This document shows, piece by piece, positions 31,120 to 40,893 of a DNA stretch of 64,000 nucleotides. Every line of letters starts with the position of its first letter. The stretch's first letter is position 1. The stretch is from assembly GCF_024622045.1 (NCBI RefSeq), contig NZ_JANKBP010000009.1. One strand, given 5' to 3'. The position numbers were made by a program, and so were the translations under genes. The stretch is from Rodentibacter caecimuris (GTDB lineage: Bacteria; Pseudomonadota; Gammaproteobacteria; Enterobacterales; Pasteurellaceae). Below the pieces are notes generated by a model. That model was not told the DNA's origin, did not search any database, and saw nothing but the letters and a program-made list of their open reading frames with translations.

Positions 31120-33189
31120 TTATTGAAGTAACGAAATATCCGCCACTTGTAGGAATAAATTACGTAAATTATTTAAAATTGCTAAACGATTTTGGCGTAA
31201 TTTTGGATCTTCCGCATTGACCATTACTTTATCAAAGAAGTTATTAACTGCCTCACGCAAGCCGGCTAAACGATCTAATGCCGCTTGATATTTGCCCTGT
31301 TCAAAGAGTGGCGAGAGTTCTGATTGTAGCGCAAGCACTTGCTCTGCAAGCACTTTCTCTTCCTCTTCGAGCAATAAAATGCGGTCAATTTGTGATGAGA
31401 TTTCACCTTCTACTTTCGCTAAAATATTACTCACACGCTTATTGGCGGCAGCGAGGGCTTCTGCACTGTCGAGAGTACGGAAATGAGACACGGCACGTAC
31501 TCGTGCATCAAAATCAGCCGGTTTAGTCGGACGACGGGCCAACACCGCTTGAATCACATCAACGGCAATGCCTTCGTCTTGATACCACGCACGGAAACGT
31601 CCGAGCATAAAGTCCACTACATCGGCAACCACATTTTCATTAGTCAATTTATCGCCAAAAAGTGCGGATGATTTTTGCACTAAATCTTCAAGATCAAGCG
31701 GTAAATTTTTCTCTACGATAATGCGTAACGCCCCCAATGCTGCACGGCGTAAGGCAAACGGGTCGGCACTGCCTTTCGGGGCTTGTCCGATACCAAAGAT
31801 CCCTGTGAGCGTATCAAATTTATCTGCCAAAGCAACCGCACTTGCCACCAAAGATTTTGGCAATGCATCACCAGCAAAACGTGGCATATATTGTTCGTTT
31901 AACGCCACTGCCACTTCTTCATCTTCGCCGTCGTGGCGGGCGTAGTGCATACCCATCACGCCTTGCGTGTCGGTAAATTCAAACACCATATTGGTCATTA
32001 AATCACACTTGGAGAGCAAGCCTGCGCGTTTCGCTTTGGCTTCGTCTGCCCCGATTTGTTTGGCAATTTCGCCAGCTAACTGCTCAATACGAGCGGTTTT
32101 ATCCCGCACTGTGCCGAGTTGTTGTTGGAACAACACCGTTTCCAAACGAGGTAAGCGATCCACCAATTTTTGTTTTAAGTCGGTTTTAAAGAAGAATTCT
32201 GCGTCTGTTAAACGCGGGCGCACGACTTTTTCATTACCCTCAATAATCGCTGTCGGATCCTCAGTATTGATATTCGAAACAAAAATAAAGTGCGGTAATA
32301 ATTTACCCTCTTTGTCGTAAATCGGGAAATATTTTTGGTCGCCCTTCATGGTATAAACTAAGGCTTCCGCCGGTACAGCAAGAAAACGATCTTCAAATTT
32401 TGCCATCAATACATTCGGGTATTCCACCAACGACGTTACTTCATCAAGCAAATCTTCTTCAATATCAGCTACGCCACCAAGTGCGGTCGCTTTTTCTTGA
32501 GATTTTGCCAAAATTTCCGCTTTCCGCTCGTTGAAATCGGCAATCACCGAACCTTTTTCACGCAATAATTGTGGATATTGATCGGCATGTTGAATTTCAA
32601 ACTCACGCTCTCCTAAAAAACGATGACCACGAATAGTACGACTGCTTGCCACACCTAAAATTTCACCCTCGATGAGTTCATCGCCAAGCAACATGGTAAC
32701 AGTATGAACGGGGCGAATAAATTGTACGGTTTTATCTGCCCAACGCATTGGTTTTGGAATCGGCAATTTCGCTAAAGCATTTGCGACAATATCACCAAGC
32801 AAATTTTTGGTCGGCTGACCTTCAATTTTCGCACGATAAACCAGCCATTCGCCTTTATCAGTAGCAAGGCGTTCCGCTTGATCCACCGTAATCCCACAAC
32901 CACGCGCCCAGCCTTCAGCTGCTTTGGTCGGTTTGCCTTCGGCATCAAATGCTGCGGATACCGCAGGCCCACGTTTTTCAATTTCTTTGCTTGGCTGCTG
33001 TGTGGCAAGCGCCAACACTTTCACCGCCAAGCGGCGTGGTGCCGCAAACCATTCGATTTTATCAAATTCCAATCCAGCTTGATTTAATTCTGCCTGTACG
33101 TTATCCGCAAAGGCAGTGGCTAATGTTTTCAGAGCTTTTGGCGGCAGCTCTTCCGTGCCGATTTCTACTAGGAAGTTTTGGGTTGTCAT
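31120..33189 (-). CDS. glyS: Glycine--tRNA ligase beta subunit
   Basis: 689 residues with the family's N-terminal FLVEIGTEELPPKAL and C-terminal anticodon-binding helices (KVMVNAEDPKLRQNRLAILNNL). It pairs with GlyQ to form the heterotetrameric enzyme that charges tRNA-Gly. glyQ lies 2.5 kb upstream, with three unrelated genes between. Length is normal. Confidence 0.96.
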   Translation of the reverse strand: MTTQNFLVEIGTEELPPKALKTLATAFADNVQAELNQAGLEFDKIEWFAAPRRLAVKVLALATQQPSKEIEKRGPAVSAAFDAEGKPTKAAEGWARGCGITVDQAERLATDKGEWLVYRAKIEGQPTKNLLGDIVANALAKLPIPKPMRWADKTVQFIRPVHTVTMLLGDELIEGEILGVASSRTIRGHRFLGEREFEIQHADQYPQLLREKGSVIADFNERKAEILAKSQEKATALGGVADIEEDLLDEVTSLVEYPNVLMAKFEDRFLAVPAEALVYTMKGDQKYFPIYDKEGKLLPHFIFVSNINTEDPTAIIEGNEKVVRPRLTDAEFFFKTDLKQKLVDRLPRLETVLFQQQLGTVRDKTARIEQLAGEIAKQIGADEAKAKRAGLLSKCDLMTNMVFEFTDTQGVMGMHYARHDGEDEEVAVALNEQYMPRFAGDALPKSLVASAVALADKFDTLTGIFGIGQAPKGSADPFALRRAALGALRIIVEKNLPLDLEDLVQKSSALFGDKLTNENVVADVVDFMLGRFRAWYQDEGIAVDVIQAVLARRPTKPADFDARVRAVSHFRTLDSAEALAAANKRVSNILAKVEGEISSQIDRILLLEEEEKVLAEQVLALQSELSPLFEQGKYQAALDRLAGLREAVNNFFDKVMVNAEDPKLRQNRLAILNNLRNLFLQVADISLLQ

Positions 33190-33457
33190 TGTTTTATCTC
33201 TTATCTAAAAATTCCGTGGGTTAAAATTACTATTTTTTGTTTTCACTTCTGCCAATCTCCCCTCTCCCTCTTTCGTGAAGAAGAATGAGGGAGATTTGCC
33301 CTCATTTCCAAAAACGAATGAATCTGTTCAATTACCGCCTCAATTTCATGCATTAGTCATATCATTACTAAAATCACATCACTGTAAAACTCGGCATCTC
33401 GTAATGTATCTTTTCCTTGATAATCAGGCTCATAATCACCGATTTTCTCTTCCAACA

Positions 33458-33682
33458 CTATTGGTGGTGTACCATGTTCTTTTTTCTTAGTGAACCCATT
33501 TTCTTATAATGTTCTTCGCTACGTGATACACATTTCTGTTTATCATAAGAAAAATACTCTCCGGCTGAAACAGAACAACCATACATATCCCGCTTTTCAA
33601 CAATTTGTGTTGTTTGAGGTGTTTGGCTACAAGCAGTTAAAACACAGACAAAAACAACCGCACTTAGGGTTTTCTTCATCAT
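33458..33682 (-). CDS. Small lipoprotein
   Basis: 74 residues with signal peptide MMKKTLSAVVFVCVLTAC (lipobox LTAC), then a short polar tail with two further cysteines (DMYGCSVSAGEYFSYDKQKC) that may form a disulfide. Its start overlaps the phosphatase stop (ATGA), so both are in one operon. No named family recognised. Downstream bases 33190-33457 hold no intact gene. Confidence 0.7.
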   Translation of the reverse strand: MMKKTLSAVVFVCVLTACSQTPQTTQIVEKRDMYGCSVSAGEYFSYDKQKCVSRSEEHYKKMGSLRKKNMVHHQ

Positions 33683-34965
33683 TTCTCTGTTTTCTCCTTT
33701 AAACTATCCTGCAAGACCTGTTGGAAACTCTCATAGTCGCATAAGCCTTCATCATCAGGTGAACAATCTGCCAAGGTAAGTCGTGTACGATTAGGCGGTG
33801 TAGATAAACTTAACGGCGTAAGATTAATTAACTGCTCTGTGGTTTGGTAAACATATTCTAAGCGGAACTGACGTTTACCACTTGAGTGATGTTTCCACAC
33901 TTCAAACATCAATTTTCCGCCGATAGGGATATTTTCCAAAGAGTTTTCCAATTCATAAGGCTCCACACCAAGAGCTGCAAGTAAAGCGACGATATTGGAA
34001 TCATGCCCCACTAAAAGACTGATTTTATTTTCGCTATTTAACTGTTGCTGAATAAATTGCAACAGTGGGTAAGCAACATTCTGAGCCAGTTCCCGATTAT
34101 TTTTAAATAGGGTTCGATAATATTCATTTTTGATTTCATTAATCGCCTGCCATTTTTGCGCACTATCAATGTTGCCGTTTGCAATCTCGTTTGGCGACTT
34201 ACCTACATAATGAGCAAGCAATAAACTACTCACGATTTTTTTTGCCGTGCTGATAGAACCTGTGATTCGTACAGATTTCCCCTCTTGAATACTATATTCG
34301 CCTTGCTTCCCGCCTAAATCACAATCGCCTTTTTGCAAACAATTCGGTGAATGTTTATAGTCAATTAATTCGCTTAATAAGGCATAGTTTGGTGCAAGTT
34401 TTTGCTGTAAGGCAACTAAATCAATATTCTTTTTAGCAAACTCAATCAATGTGATATCAGGATTTCGTGCCTGTGCGTGAAAAACAGGATCTTTGCCCCG
34501 ACCAATCTCACCTTGATGTTGCAGTGGTACATGGCAACCGGCAAAAGCTCCTGCAATAAGAGCCTGCCCGGTGGCAATTGTTCGCTGAACACTATTGGCG
34601 TAAGCAAAAATCCCTTCGCCGCTGGCACAACGTTCTGCGGTAAGCAAGCCATTTTGTTTGAGCCATTGTCCCAAATATTGACCAAAATAAGTTTCCAGAA
34701 TCGTCCCTTTCGCTGTGAGATAACCTGAAGGGACATCCCATTTTGCCCACGAATAAGGTGAATATTTTGCCATTTCCTCTGGGTCTTTTTCGACCGGAGA
34801 ACGTAATCCGTGGCGGCTGAAAATCAACACTTTATCCAACGTATAAGCATTTAATGATAAATCATTCTGTTCACTCGCCCCTGCCTCATTAATACAGATC
34901 AAAAGGCAACAAAGTGCGGTTAAATTTCGAGAAATTTTTGTAAGAAATTGTTTCATCATCAACAT
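33679..34965 (-). CDS. Periplasmic histidine acid phosphatase
   Basis: 428 residues with a signal peptide (MLMMKQFLTKISRNLTALCCLLICINEAGA), the phosphate-binding RHGLRSP and the catalytic GHDSN motif of branch-2 histidine phosphatases. E. coli members are Agp (glucose-1-phosphatase) and AppA (phytase); which substrate applies is not clear. AAGGTG precedes the ATG at 34965. Lies 18 bases after the nitrobindin-like gene. Confidence 0.88.
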   Translation of the reverse strand: MLMMKQFLTKISRNLTALCCLLICINEAGASEQNDLSLNAYTLDKVLIFSRHGLRSPVEKDPEEMAKYSPYSWAKWDVPSGYLTAKGTILETYFGQYLGQWLKQNGLLTAERCASGEGIFAYANSVQRTIATGQALIAGAFAGCHVPLQHQGEIGRGKDPVFHAQARNPDITLIEFAKKNIDLVALQQKLAPNYALLSELIDYKHSPNCLQKGDCDLGGKQGEYSIQEGKSVRITGSISTAKKIVSSLLLAHYVGKSPNEIANGNIDSAQKWQAINEIKNEYYRTLFKNNRELAQNVAYPLLQFIQQQLNSENKISLLVGHDSNIVALLAALGVEPYELENSLENIPIGGKLMFEVWKHHSSGKRQFRLEYVYQTTEQLINLTPLSLSTPPNRTRLTLADCSPDDEGLCDYESFQQVLQDSLKEKTEK

Positions 34966-34983
34966 GACACCTTATTTAAAACA

Positions 34984-35631
34984 TTATTCAGATTGTGCTG
35001 CCAGTGCTGTTGGATTTGGCGTGGCTTCTGCAATTTTGGTTAAACGGTTACGATCCGTATGATGGAAAGGTTCATCATAGTTTGGAATAATCATCACCGT
35101 ATCTTGCTCATAAGACCAGGTGCCATCATCGTTGATTTTCACCTTAATGGTATAGCTTTCAGTAGTGAAATTTTGCTCGATAAACGGATTGGAAATAATG
35201 CCGTTGGTGAGCGAACCCCGCACTGCTTTCACCGTAAATTCTTTTGCATCCGCCGGTGCATTGCCCGTTGCCATGAGCGTTTGCCCACGTGGAATACTTA
35301 AGGTAAAGAGAATATTGCCCGTTGCCGGTTCCCATAACCAATACCCCACTTGATCGTGAAAGGTTTCCACTTCATTGGGTTGAACAATGCGGGTGTGATA
35401 GCGTAAACCATAAAAAAGTTGAGGGCCGTTCGTTTGGGCATCAATGGGTTGTAATTCAATACGTTCGATATAGGGATCTTTCTCCGCACCTTCTGCTTTT
35501 GGATTGATATCCAATCCACGTTTGCCTTCCCAAATCCCCGCCATACCGGTTAAAGGTCCAAGATTGGCTAAGGTGTTGACATCCGGCTCGGCTTCCGTGT
35601 AAATGTCTTTTGGATATTGGTAATCGGTCAT
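34984..35631 (-). CDS. Nitrobindin-like (FABP/DUF1794) heme-binding barrel protein
   Basis: 215 residues with GMAGIWEGKRGLDIN (family GxW.G start), FHDQVGYWLWEPATGNILFTLSIPRGQT and a C-terminal DRNRLTKIA, matching the THAP4-like/nitrobindin barrel family that can bind heme. The usual distal His is not obvious by eye. Cytoplasmic; no signal peptide. Between glyQ and the phosphatase. Confidence 0.75.
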   Translation of the reverse strand: MTDYQYPKDIYTEAEPDVNTLANLGPLTGMAGIWEGKRGLDINPKAEGAEKDPYIERIELQPIDAQTNGPQLFYGLRYHTRIVQPNEVETFHDQVGYWLWEPATGNILFTLSIPRGQTLMATGNAPADAKEFTVKAVRGSLTNGIISNPFIEQNFTTESYTIKVKINDDGTWSYEQDTVMIIPNYDEPFHHTDRNRLTKIAEATPNPTALAAQSE

Positions 35632-35678
35632 TCTTATCTCCTACTACATAAATATTTAAAGTGCGGTCATTTTTCGGG

Positions 35679-36587
35679 TTATTTTTTACAACCAGGGAAA
35701 CCTAAAGCCTCACGGCTAGCATAATAGGCTTCCGCCACCCCTTTGGTTAAAGCTCGAATACGTAAAATATAGCGTTGGCGTTCAGTCACCGAAATCGCCT
35801 TGCGGGCATCAAGCAAATTGAAACTGTGTGCTGCTTTTAAAATGCGTTCGTACGCCGGTAATGGCAGTGGTTTTTCTAACGCTAACAATTGTTGGGCTTC
35901 TTTTTCATATTGATCGAAACAGTAGAATAAGAAATCCGTGTTGGCATATTCAAAATTGTAGGTGGATTGTTCCACTTCGTTTTGATGGAACACATCGCCG
36001 TAGGTGGTTTTACCGAGCGGGCCGTCCGACCAAACCAGATCATACACGCTGTCCACGCCTTGAATGTACATCGCCAAACGTTCTAAACCGTAGGTAATTT
36101 CACCTGTAACAGGCTTACATTCTAAGCCGCCCACTTGTTGGAAATAGGTGAATTGGGTCACTTCCATTCCGTTCAACCACACTTCCCAGCCTAAGCCCCA
36201 CGCGCCAAGGGTTGGGTTTTCCCAGTTATCTTCGACAAAACGGATATCGTTTTGGGTAGGATCGAAACCGAGCATTTTCAGGCTGTCGAGATACAGTTCT
36301 TGAATATTGTCCGGTGAGGGTTTAATCACCACTTGGAATTGATAATAGTGCTGTAAACGGTTTGGGTTTTCGCCGTAACGACCGTCAGTCGGGCGACGGG
36401 ATGGCTGTACATAAGCGAACGCCATTGGCTCCGGGCCTAACGCTCGCAATGCCGTCATTGGGTGAGAGGTTCCCGCCCCCACTTCCATATCAAATGGCTG
36501 AACAACAGTACAACCCTGTTTTGCCCAATAATCTTGTAGGGCGAGAATCATACCTTGGAAGGTTTTTACATTGAATTGATTGCTCAT
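35679..36587 (-). CDS. glyQ: Glycine--tRNA ligase alpha subunit
   Basis: 302 residues from MSNQFNVKTFQGMILALQDYW, ending EALGFPGCKK, matching the family (about 303 aa). It carries the class II catalytic core (AFAYVQPSRRPTDGRYGENPNR). The in-frame ATG at 36701 would add 38 residues foreign to the family, so 36587 is chosen. Forms the glycyl-tRNA synthetase with GlyS. Confidence 0.97.
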   Translation of the reverse strand: MSNQFNVKTFQGMILALQDYWAKQGCTVVQPFDMEVGAGTSHPMTALRALGPEPMAFAYVQPSRRPTDGRYGENPNRLQHYYQFQVVIKPSPDNIQELYLDSLKMLGFDPTQNDIRFVEDNWENPTLGAWGLGWEVWLNGMEVTQFTYFQQVGGLECKPVTGEITYGLERLAMYIQGVDSVYDLVWSDGPLGKTTYGDVFHQNEVEQSTYNFEYANTDFLFYCFDQYEKEAQQLLALEKPLPLPAYERILKAAHSFNLLDARKAISVTERQRYILRIRALTKGVAEAYYASREALGFPGCKK

Positions 36588-36781
36588 AATCTTGAATCTA
36601 AATGTGATAAAAATACCGGCATTATACTTGAAACAGCAGGGCGGATAAAAGCAAAAAGTGCGGTTAAAAATCTCCGCAGTTTTTATGAATAGAATTTGCA
36701 TTCCCTATGAAAAATCTCAACTAGGAAAGCCAATAGAGTTATGTCAAAATGCTCTCCTACTCCCCCTAAAGGAACATATCT

Positions 36782-38707
36782 ATGAAAAAAAATCTTATTA
36801 CAACCGCACTTTTGCTCGGTTCCTCCGCTTTTATATATGCGGAATCTTCCCACACAGAACTGCCTTCCATTAACGTTTATTCCGCTTATGCAACACCGGT
36901 AAATCAAGATCAAACTGCGTCATCAGTTACAGTATTGACCGAACAAGATTTCTCCGCACGTAATGCAACTTATGTAAGTGATGTGCTGAAAACGGTGCCG
37001 GGCGTTTCAATGATGAGCTATGGCGGACGAGGCCCGCTTACTAATTTCTTGATTCGTGGGGCTGATGCGAATCATACTGCCGTAATAATTGATGGTGTGA
37101 AAATCAATCCGGTTACAGGATACGGCTATGATTTTGGCGGTTTGGCTTTAAGCAATATTGACCGCATTGAAGTGTTACGCGGAGAACAATCAGCTTTGTG
37201 GGGCAGTGATGCAATGGGTGGGGTGATTTATATCACAACCAAAAGTGGGCTCTATAAAGAAAAACCATTTAATATTGATTTTGACTTAGGTATCGGCTCA
37301 CACCGTACACGTGACGGCTCGGTTACTGTTTCAGGCTACAATAACGGATTTTATTACTCGCTTCATGGCGATAGCCATCGCACACGCGGTATTTCTGCAT
37401 TAAGCAAAGATCGCTTTAATTACACCGCAGAAGACAACAGTTCAGTTGCAACAGGTGGCGCAAATGAAAAAGATAAATTTCACCGCGATAACTTTTCTTT
37501 CCGTTTCGGTTATGATGATGACAACAAAGGGTTAGAATTATTGGGTTCACACTTTTCTCAAAACGTCCACTTTGACAATGGATTAACTGACGAAAAAGGG
37601 CATTACACCCATACTCGTGAAACATTATTTAAATTAGGTGGTTACTGGGGTAATGATAAAGATCTATTCAAACACAAAGCCTCTGTCAGCCACATTAAAA
37701 CGGATAGCGATACTTTTGGTTTTAGAAGTGCTTATAACGGCAAAAAATTAAACACTAACTATCAACTCGATATTAATTTTGATCAGGAAGGTTCAATTAC
37801 CCAAGGATTAAGCCTATTAGGCGAATATCAACGCTCAAACTATCATTCCAGTTATTTCAATGATATTGGTGAGAAAAAACTGACAGAAAAAAGCATTGCG
37901 GCGGAATATCGTTTGTTCAGCGAAAAAGATCACAGTTTGAGCTTGAGTGGTCGTTACACTGACAGTTCCGAATACGACAATTCCTTTACAGGACGAATTT
38001 CCGCTACTTATCGCCTCACATCAAACATAAAGGCACACGCCAGTTTTGGCACCGCTATTCAAAACCCAACCATTACCGAATATTATGGCTATAACGGCCG
38101 TTATATCGGTAATCCGAATTTAAAACCGGAAAAAAGTCGCGGAGGTGATGTAGGCATCTTGTTGGAAAGCCACAATAAACAGCACAGTTTAGACATCACT
38201 TATTTTAATCGCCGTGTTGAGCATTTTATCAGTAGCGAAATTATTGATTTCACGAGCTACACCTCTCGTGCAATAAACCTTGACGGCAAAACCAAAATTA
38301 AAGGGGTAGAAATTGCTTACAACGGTAAATTAACCAATGATTTAACCGCCTATGCAAACTATACCTATACGAATAGTAAAGACAATAATGGTAATGAATT
38401 GCTACGCCGCCCTAAACACACGGCAAATGCGGGATTATCCTATCAAATCACAGAGAAATTTGGCTCAAGTGTGAATGTATCTTATGTTGGAAAACGAATA
38501 GACAACTATTTCTCACCAACTTATTCCACCCACCGTACCAAATTACCGTCTTATACTTTGGTAAATTTAGGCGTAAATTATCAAGTCATTCCAAACTTAA
38601 CGATATATGCCAACCTAAACAACCTATTCGACAAAAAATATGAAAACCTTCTTGGCTATGGTCAAGACGGTCGTAATATCTACGTTGGTTTAAGAGGGTC
38701 GTTCTAA
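36782..38707 (+). CDS. BtuB-like TonB-dependent outer-membrane receptor
   Basis: 641 residues: signal peptide (ending IYA), N-terminal TonB-box region, plug domain (SVTVLTEQDFSARNATYVSDVLKTVPGVSM...IRGADANHTAVIIDGVKIN, DRIEVLRGEQSALWGSDAMGGVI) and a 22-strand barrel ending in F (GLRGSF). Pattern and length fit the BtuB/cobalamin receptor group, though a heme or siderophore ligand is possible. Alone, divergent from glyQ; no cobalamin riboswitch was seen in its leader. A good uptake signal lies in its signal-peptide region. Confidence 0.85.
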   Translation: MKKNLITTALLLGSSAFIYAESSHTELPSINVYSAYATPVNQDQTASSVTVLTEQDFSARNATYVSDVLKTVPGVSMMSYGGRGPLTNFLIRGADANHTAVIIDGVKINPVTGYGYDFGGLALSNIDRIEVLRGEQSALWGSDAMGGVIYITTKSGLYKEKPFNIDFDLGIGSHRTRDGSVTVSGYNNGFYYSLHGDSHRTRGISALSKDRFNYTAEDNSSVATGGANEKDKFHRDNFSFRFGYDDDNKGLELLGSHFSQNVHFDNGLTDEKGHYTHTRETLFKLGGYWGNDKDLFKHKASVSHIKTDSDTFGFRSAYNGKKLNTNYQLDINFDQEGSITQGLSLLGEYQRSNYHSSYFNDIGEKKLTEKSIAAEYRLFSEKDHSLSLSGRYTDSSEYDNSFTGRISATYRLTSNIKAHASFGTAIQNPTITEYYGYNGRYIGNPNLKPEKSRGGDVGILLESHNKQHSLDITYFNRRVEHFISSEIIDFTSYTSRAINLDGKTKIKGVEIAYNGKLTNDLTAYANYTYTNSKDNNGNELLRRPKHTANAGLSYQITEKFGSSVNVSYVGKRIDNYFSPTYSTHRTKLPSYTLVNLGVNYQVIPNLTIYANLNNLFDKKYENLLGYGQDGRNIYVGLRGSF

Positions 38708-38710
38708 CAA

Positions 38711-38738
38711 AAAGTGCGGTCAATTTTGACCGCACTTT
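38711..38738. terminator. Inverted uptake-signal terminator
   Basis: AAAGTGCGGTCAA followed by its reverse complement forms a 13-bp stem after the receptor gene, made of two head-to-head Hin-type uptake signals. Confidence 0.85.
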
Positions 38739-38789
38739 ACCGTATATTATGTAGCCTACGCACAAATAAAAAATTGATACAACATGTAG

Positions 38790-38808
38790 GGGCGTATGTA
38801 GTACGCCC
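38790..38808. repeat. Short intergenic palindrome
   Basis: GGGCGTA/TACGCCC hairpin within ATGTAGGGGCGTATGTAG..., a type of dispersed intergenic element in Pasteurellaceae. Only one copy seen in this window. Confidence 0.35.
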
Positions 38809-38936
38809 TGTCGATAAGTGATTGAAATTATTAACGTTAGACTACAGCACAGCCCTATGCTCACAGTAACATATACAATTTTGTACAACTGCTGCATAAT
38901 ACCGAAAACTCGTATAACTGCTCTGCCCGCTTGTCT

Positions 38937-39872
38937 TTAACCATTCCAAAAATACCGAATAATATGGAAGAAAATAGGGGCAGAGAAACAGACTGAATCC
39001 ATTCGGTCGAGCATTCCTCCGTGTCCGTTTATCATCTTGCCCCAGTCTTTTACACCGTGATCGCGTTTAATCGCAGACATCACCAAACCGCCTAAGAAAC
39101 CCATTATGCAGACAATAAAGCCAATTAGCCCTGCTTGCCAATAAGTAAATGGCGTAATTGGCGCCATTAACATAGCTACTACCGTGGCAGAGATAATACC
39201 ACCGACAGTGCCTGAAATAGTTTTAGAAGGTGAAAGACTCGGCATAATTTTGGGACCGCCAAGCAGTTTTCCCCAAATATATTGCAGTACATCGCTGGAC
39301 TGCACGGTGGCAATCATAAAAATCACTAGCAATATATTGTTTTCGTTGCTGAAATCGTCCAAATTTAAAAAGAGCAAGGCGGGAACATGAGAAATACAGA
39401 AAATACAGATCATTGTCATCCATTGGGTTTTGGCTGTACGGGCGAGGAATTGCTCGGTATTCCCACTGAGACTCCCTATAATCGGTAGCAACAAAAAGCC
39501 ATAAACAGGAATGAAGATGGAAAACATACCATACCATTGCACTAACACAAGGTAGTATTGGATCGGTAACAATAAATAGAAACATGCCACCATACTGTAA
39601 TAATCGCAACGTTTACGATAAATCACCGTCATAAATTCACGCAGAGCAATGAAGGAAATTAGAAAAAAGAGAATTGTCGCCCCAATACGCCCGAACAAAA
39701 AAGCGATAAATAATACCCCTGTCATCACCCACCACGCATTAATACGGGCGACTAAGTTAGCAACAGTGCTGTTTTCTTCGCCATATTTGCTCATGAGTAG
39801 CCGTCCGATAGCACTCGCTATAATCAGCAAACCAAACACTACGATAAAAATAAAAGTCGTTTGCGCCAGCAT
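38937..39872 (-). CDS. ynbB: CDP-diglyceride synthase-like protein YnbB
   Basis: 311 residues with about eight membrane segments and the CTP-transferase signature near the C-terminus (SPSKTISGTVGG, RDHGVKDWGKMINGHGGMLDRMDS). It should make CDP-activated lipid in the inner membrane. ATG at 39872 overlaps the acyltransferase stop; last gene of the operon. Confidence 0.88.
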   Translation of the reverse strand: MLAQTTFIFIVVFGLLIIASAIGRLLMSKYGEENSTVANLVARINAWWVMTGVLFIAFLFGRIGATILFFLISFIALREFMTVIYRKRCDYYSMVACFYLLLPIQYYLVLVQWYGMFSIFIPVYGFLLLPIIGSLSGNTEQFLARTAKTQWMTMICIFCISHVPALLFLNLDDFSNENNILLVIFMIATVQSSDVLQYIWGKLLGGPKIMPSLSPSKTISGTVGGIISATVVAMLMAPITPFTYWQAGLIGFIVCIMGFLGGLVMSAIKRDHGVKDWGKMINGHGGMLDRMDSVCFSAPIFFHIIRYFWNG

Positions 39873-40525
39873 CACAGTTTCTCCTCTGTTTGGTTTGGAT
39901 TTAAGGCTAACAAAGCATTCATTGTGCGATCTAGAAAAGCCTGTTTGGGTTCATTTTCAGCTAACCTCAACGGCTCACCAATATAGACATCACACAAAAG
40001 CGGAATAGGCAACCATTTGCCTTTTGGCAACACATGACTGATATTATCAATCCAAATCGGAACAAATTCTATATCGGGATTTTGTTGGGCAAGGTGGTAA
40101 ATACCGGATTTAAACGGCAAAAGCGGCTGATTTTCATCGGTATTTCGCGTACCTTCTGGAAAAATAATCAATGAATGATGCCGTAAAGCTTCACTCATCA
40201 ATGTGATAGCGGTTTCAGGGCTCTCGCTTTGACGGGCAATCAATACACCATTAAACACTTGTTGAATGATAAAACGGCGTAAACGGTTTTTTTGCCAATA
40301 CTCAGCGGCGGCAACGGGACGGGTTTCCATTCTCCACGTTTGAGGGAGCGATACCCACACCAACATAAAATCGCCGTGACTACTATGATTGGCATAATAA
40401 ACTTTTTGTTTCGGGCTGAAGGTAAATTGCTTTTCCGATTGTGGGCGAATACCTGTAACAAAAGAGACAAAATAACATAAACAGCCATCAATAAAACGTG
40501 CTAATAAGCGGGAAAAAAATTGCAT
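39872..40525 (-). CDS. PlsC-type 1-acylglycerol-phosphate acyltransferase
   Basis: 217 residues with the acyltransferase HX4D box (NHSSHGDFML) and FPEGTRN. Should make phosphatidate or a related lysolipid acylation. AGGAGG precedes the ATG at 40525; the frame runs open to 40588 inside the next gene. E. coli ynbABCD has no such gene in the operon, so this is an addition. Confidence 0.85.
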   Translation of the reverse strand: MQFFSRLLARFIDGCLCYFVSFVTGIRPQSEKQFTFSPKQKVYYANHSSHGDFMLVWVSLPQTWRMETRPVAAAEYWQKNRLRRFIIQQVFNGVLIARQSESPETAITLMSEALRHHSLIIFPEGTRNTDENQPLLPFKSGIYHLAQQNPDIEFVPIWIDNISHVLPKGKWLPIPLLCDVYIGEPLRLAENEPKQAFLDRTMNALLALNPNQTEEKL

Positions 40526-40533
40526 AATGCCTC

Positions 40534-40893
40534 CTAAATCAGCCATAACGCCAGTTGTACCAAGGTAGCGAATAACGCCGCATACCACAGACGAATAGTG
40601 CCTTTTGCCCGTTGAAAAATATCTCGTTCGGTTGTTTGTTTCACTAAGCCTAACGTCAATAAAGTGCGGTCAAAATCGGCAAAGTTTGTCGTATGCATAA
40701 AAATGCGTTGATCAAATTCAAGTCGAATATGTAGATAGAGTAAGCCCATCGCCAATATCACATTCAGCCCGATATGATGTTCTGTTGCGAGACTTATAGC
40801 TAATAAAACGGCATTCAATACCGCCAAATAGCGGGCGGTAATAAGAAAATGAGCGGTGGTTTTAGCTGCGGTGTCTGCGAGTTCATTTGTCAT
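40534..40893 (-). CDS. Small membrane protein of the lipid operon
   Basis: 119 residues, three or four hydrophobic segments (VLNAVLLAISLATEHHIGLNVILAMGLLYLHI, then LWYAALFATLVQLALWLI) around a charged centre (DQRIFMHTTNFADFDRTLLTLGLVKQTTERDIFQRAKG). Not recognised. Overlaps the YnbD gene by four bases and precedes the acyltransferase by eight, so its role is likely in the same lipid pathway. Confidence 0.7.
   Translation of the reverse strand: MTNELADTAAKTTAHFLITARYLAVLNAVLLAISLATEHHIGLNVILAMGLLYLHIRLEFDQRIFMHTTNFADFDRTLLTLGLVKQTTERDIFQRAKGTIRLWYAALFATLVQLALWLI

Noticed and set aside
33190..33457. Fragments on the minus strand (IEAVIEQIHSFLEMRANLPH...) after glyS
   Set aside because: Stops break the frame and I cannot name a parent gene; at most a decayed remnant.
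36600..36781. Cobalamin riboswitch ahead of the BtuB-like gene
   Set aside because: The leader is short and lacks the conserved B12-box sequence.
38711..38738. Inverted AAGTGCGGT pairs as novel regulatory elements
   Set aside because: Known feature of Haemophilus-type genomes: paired uptake signals serve as terminators.
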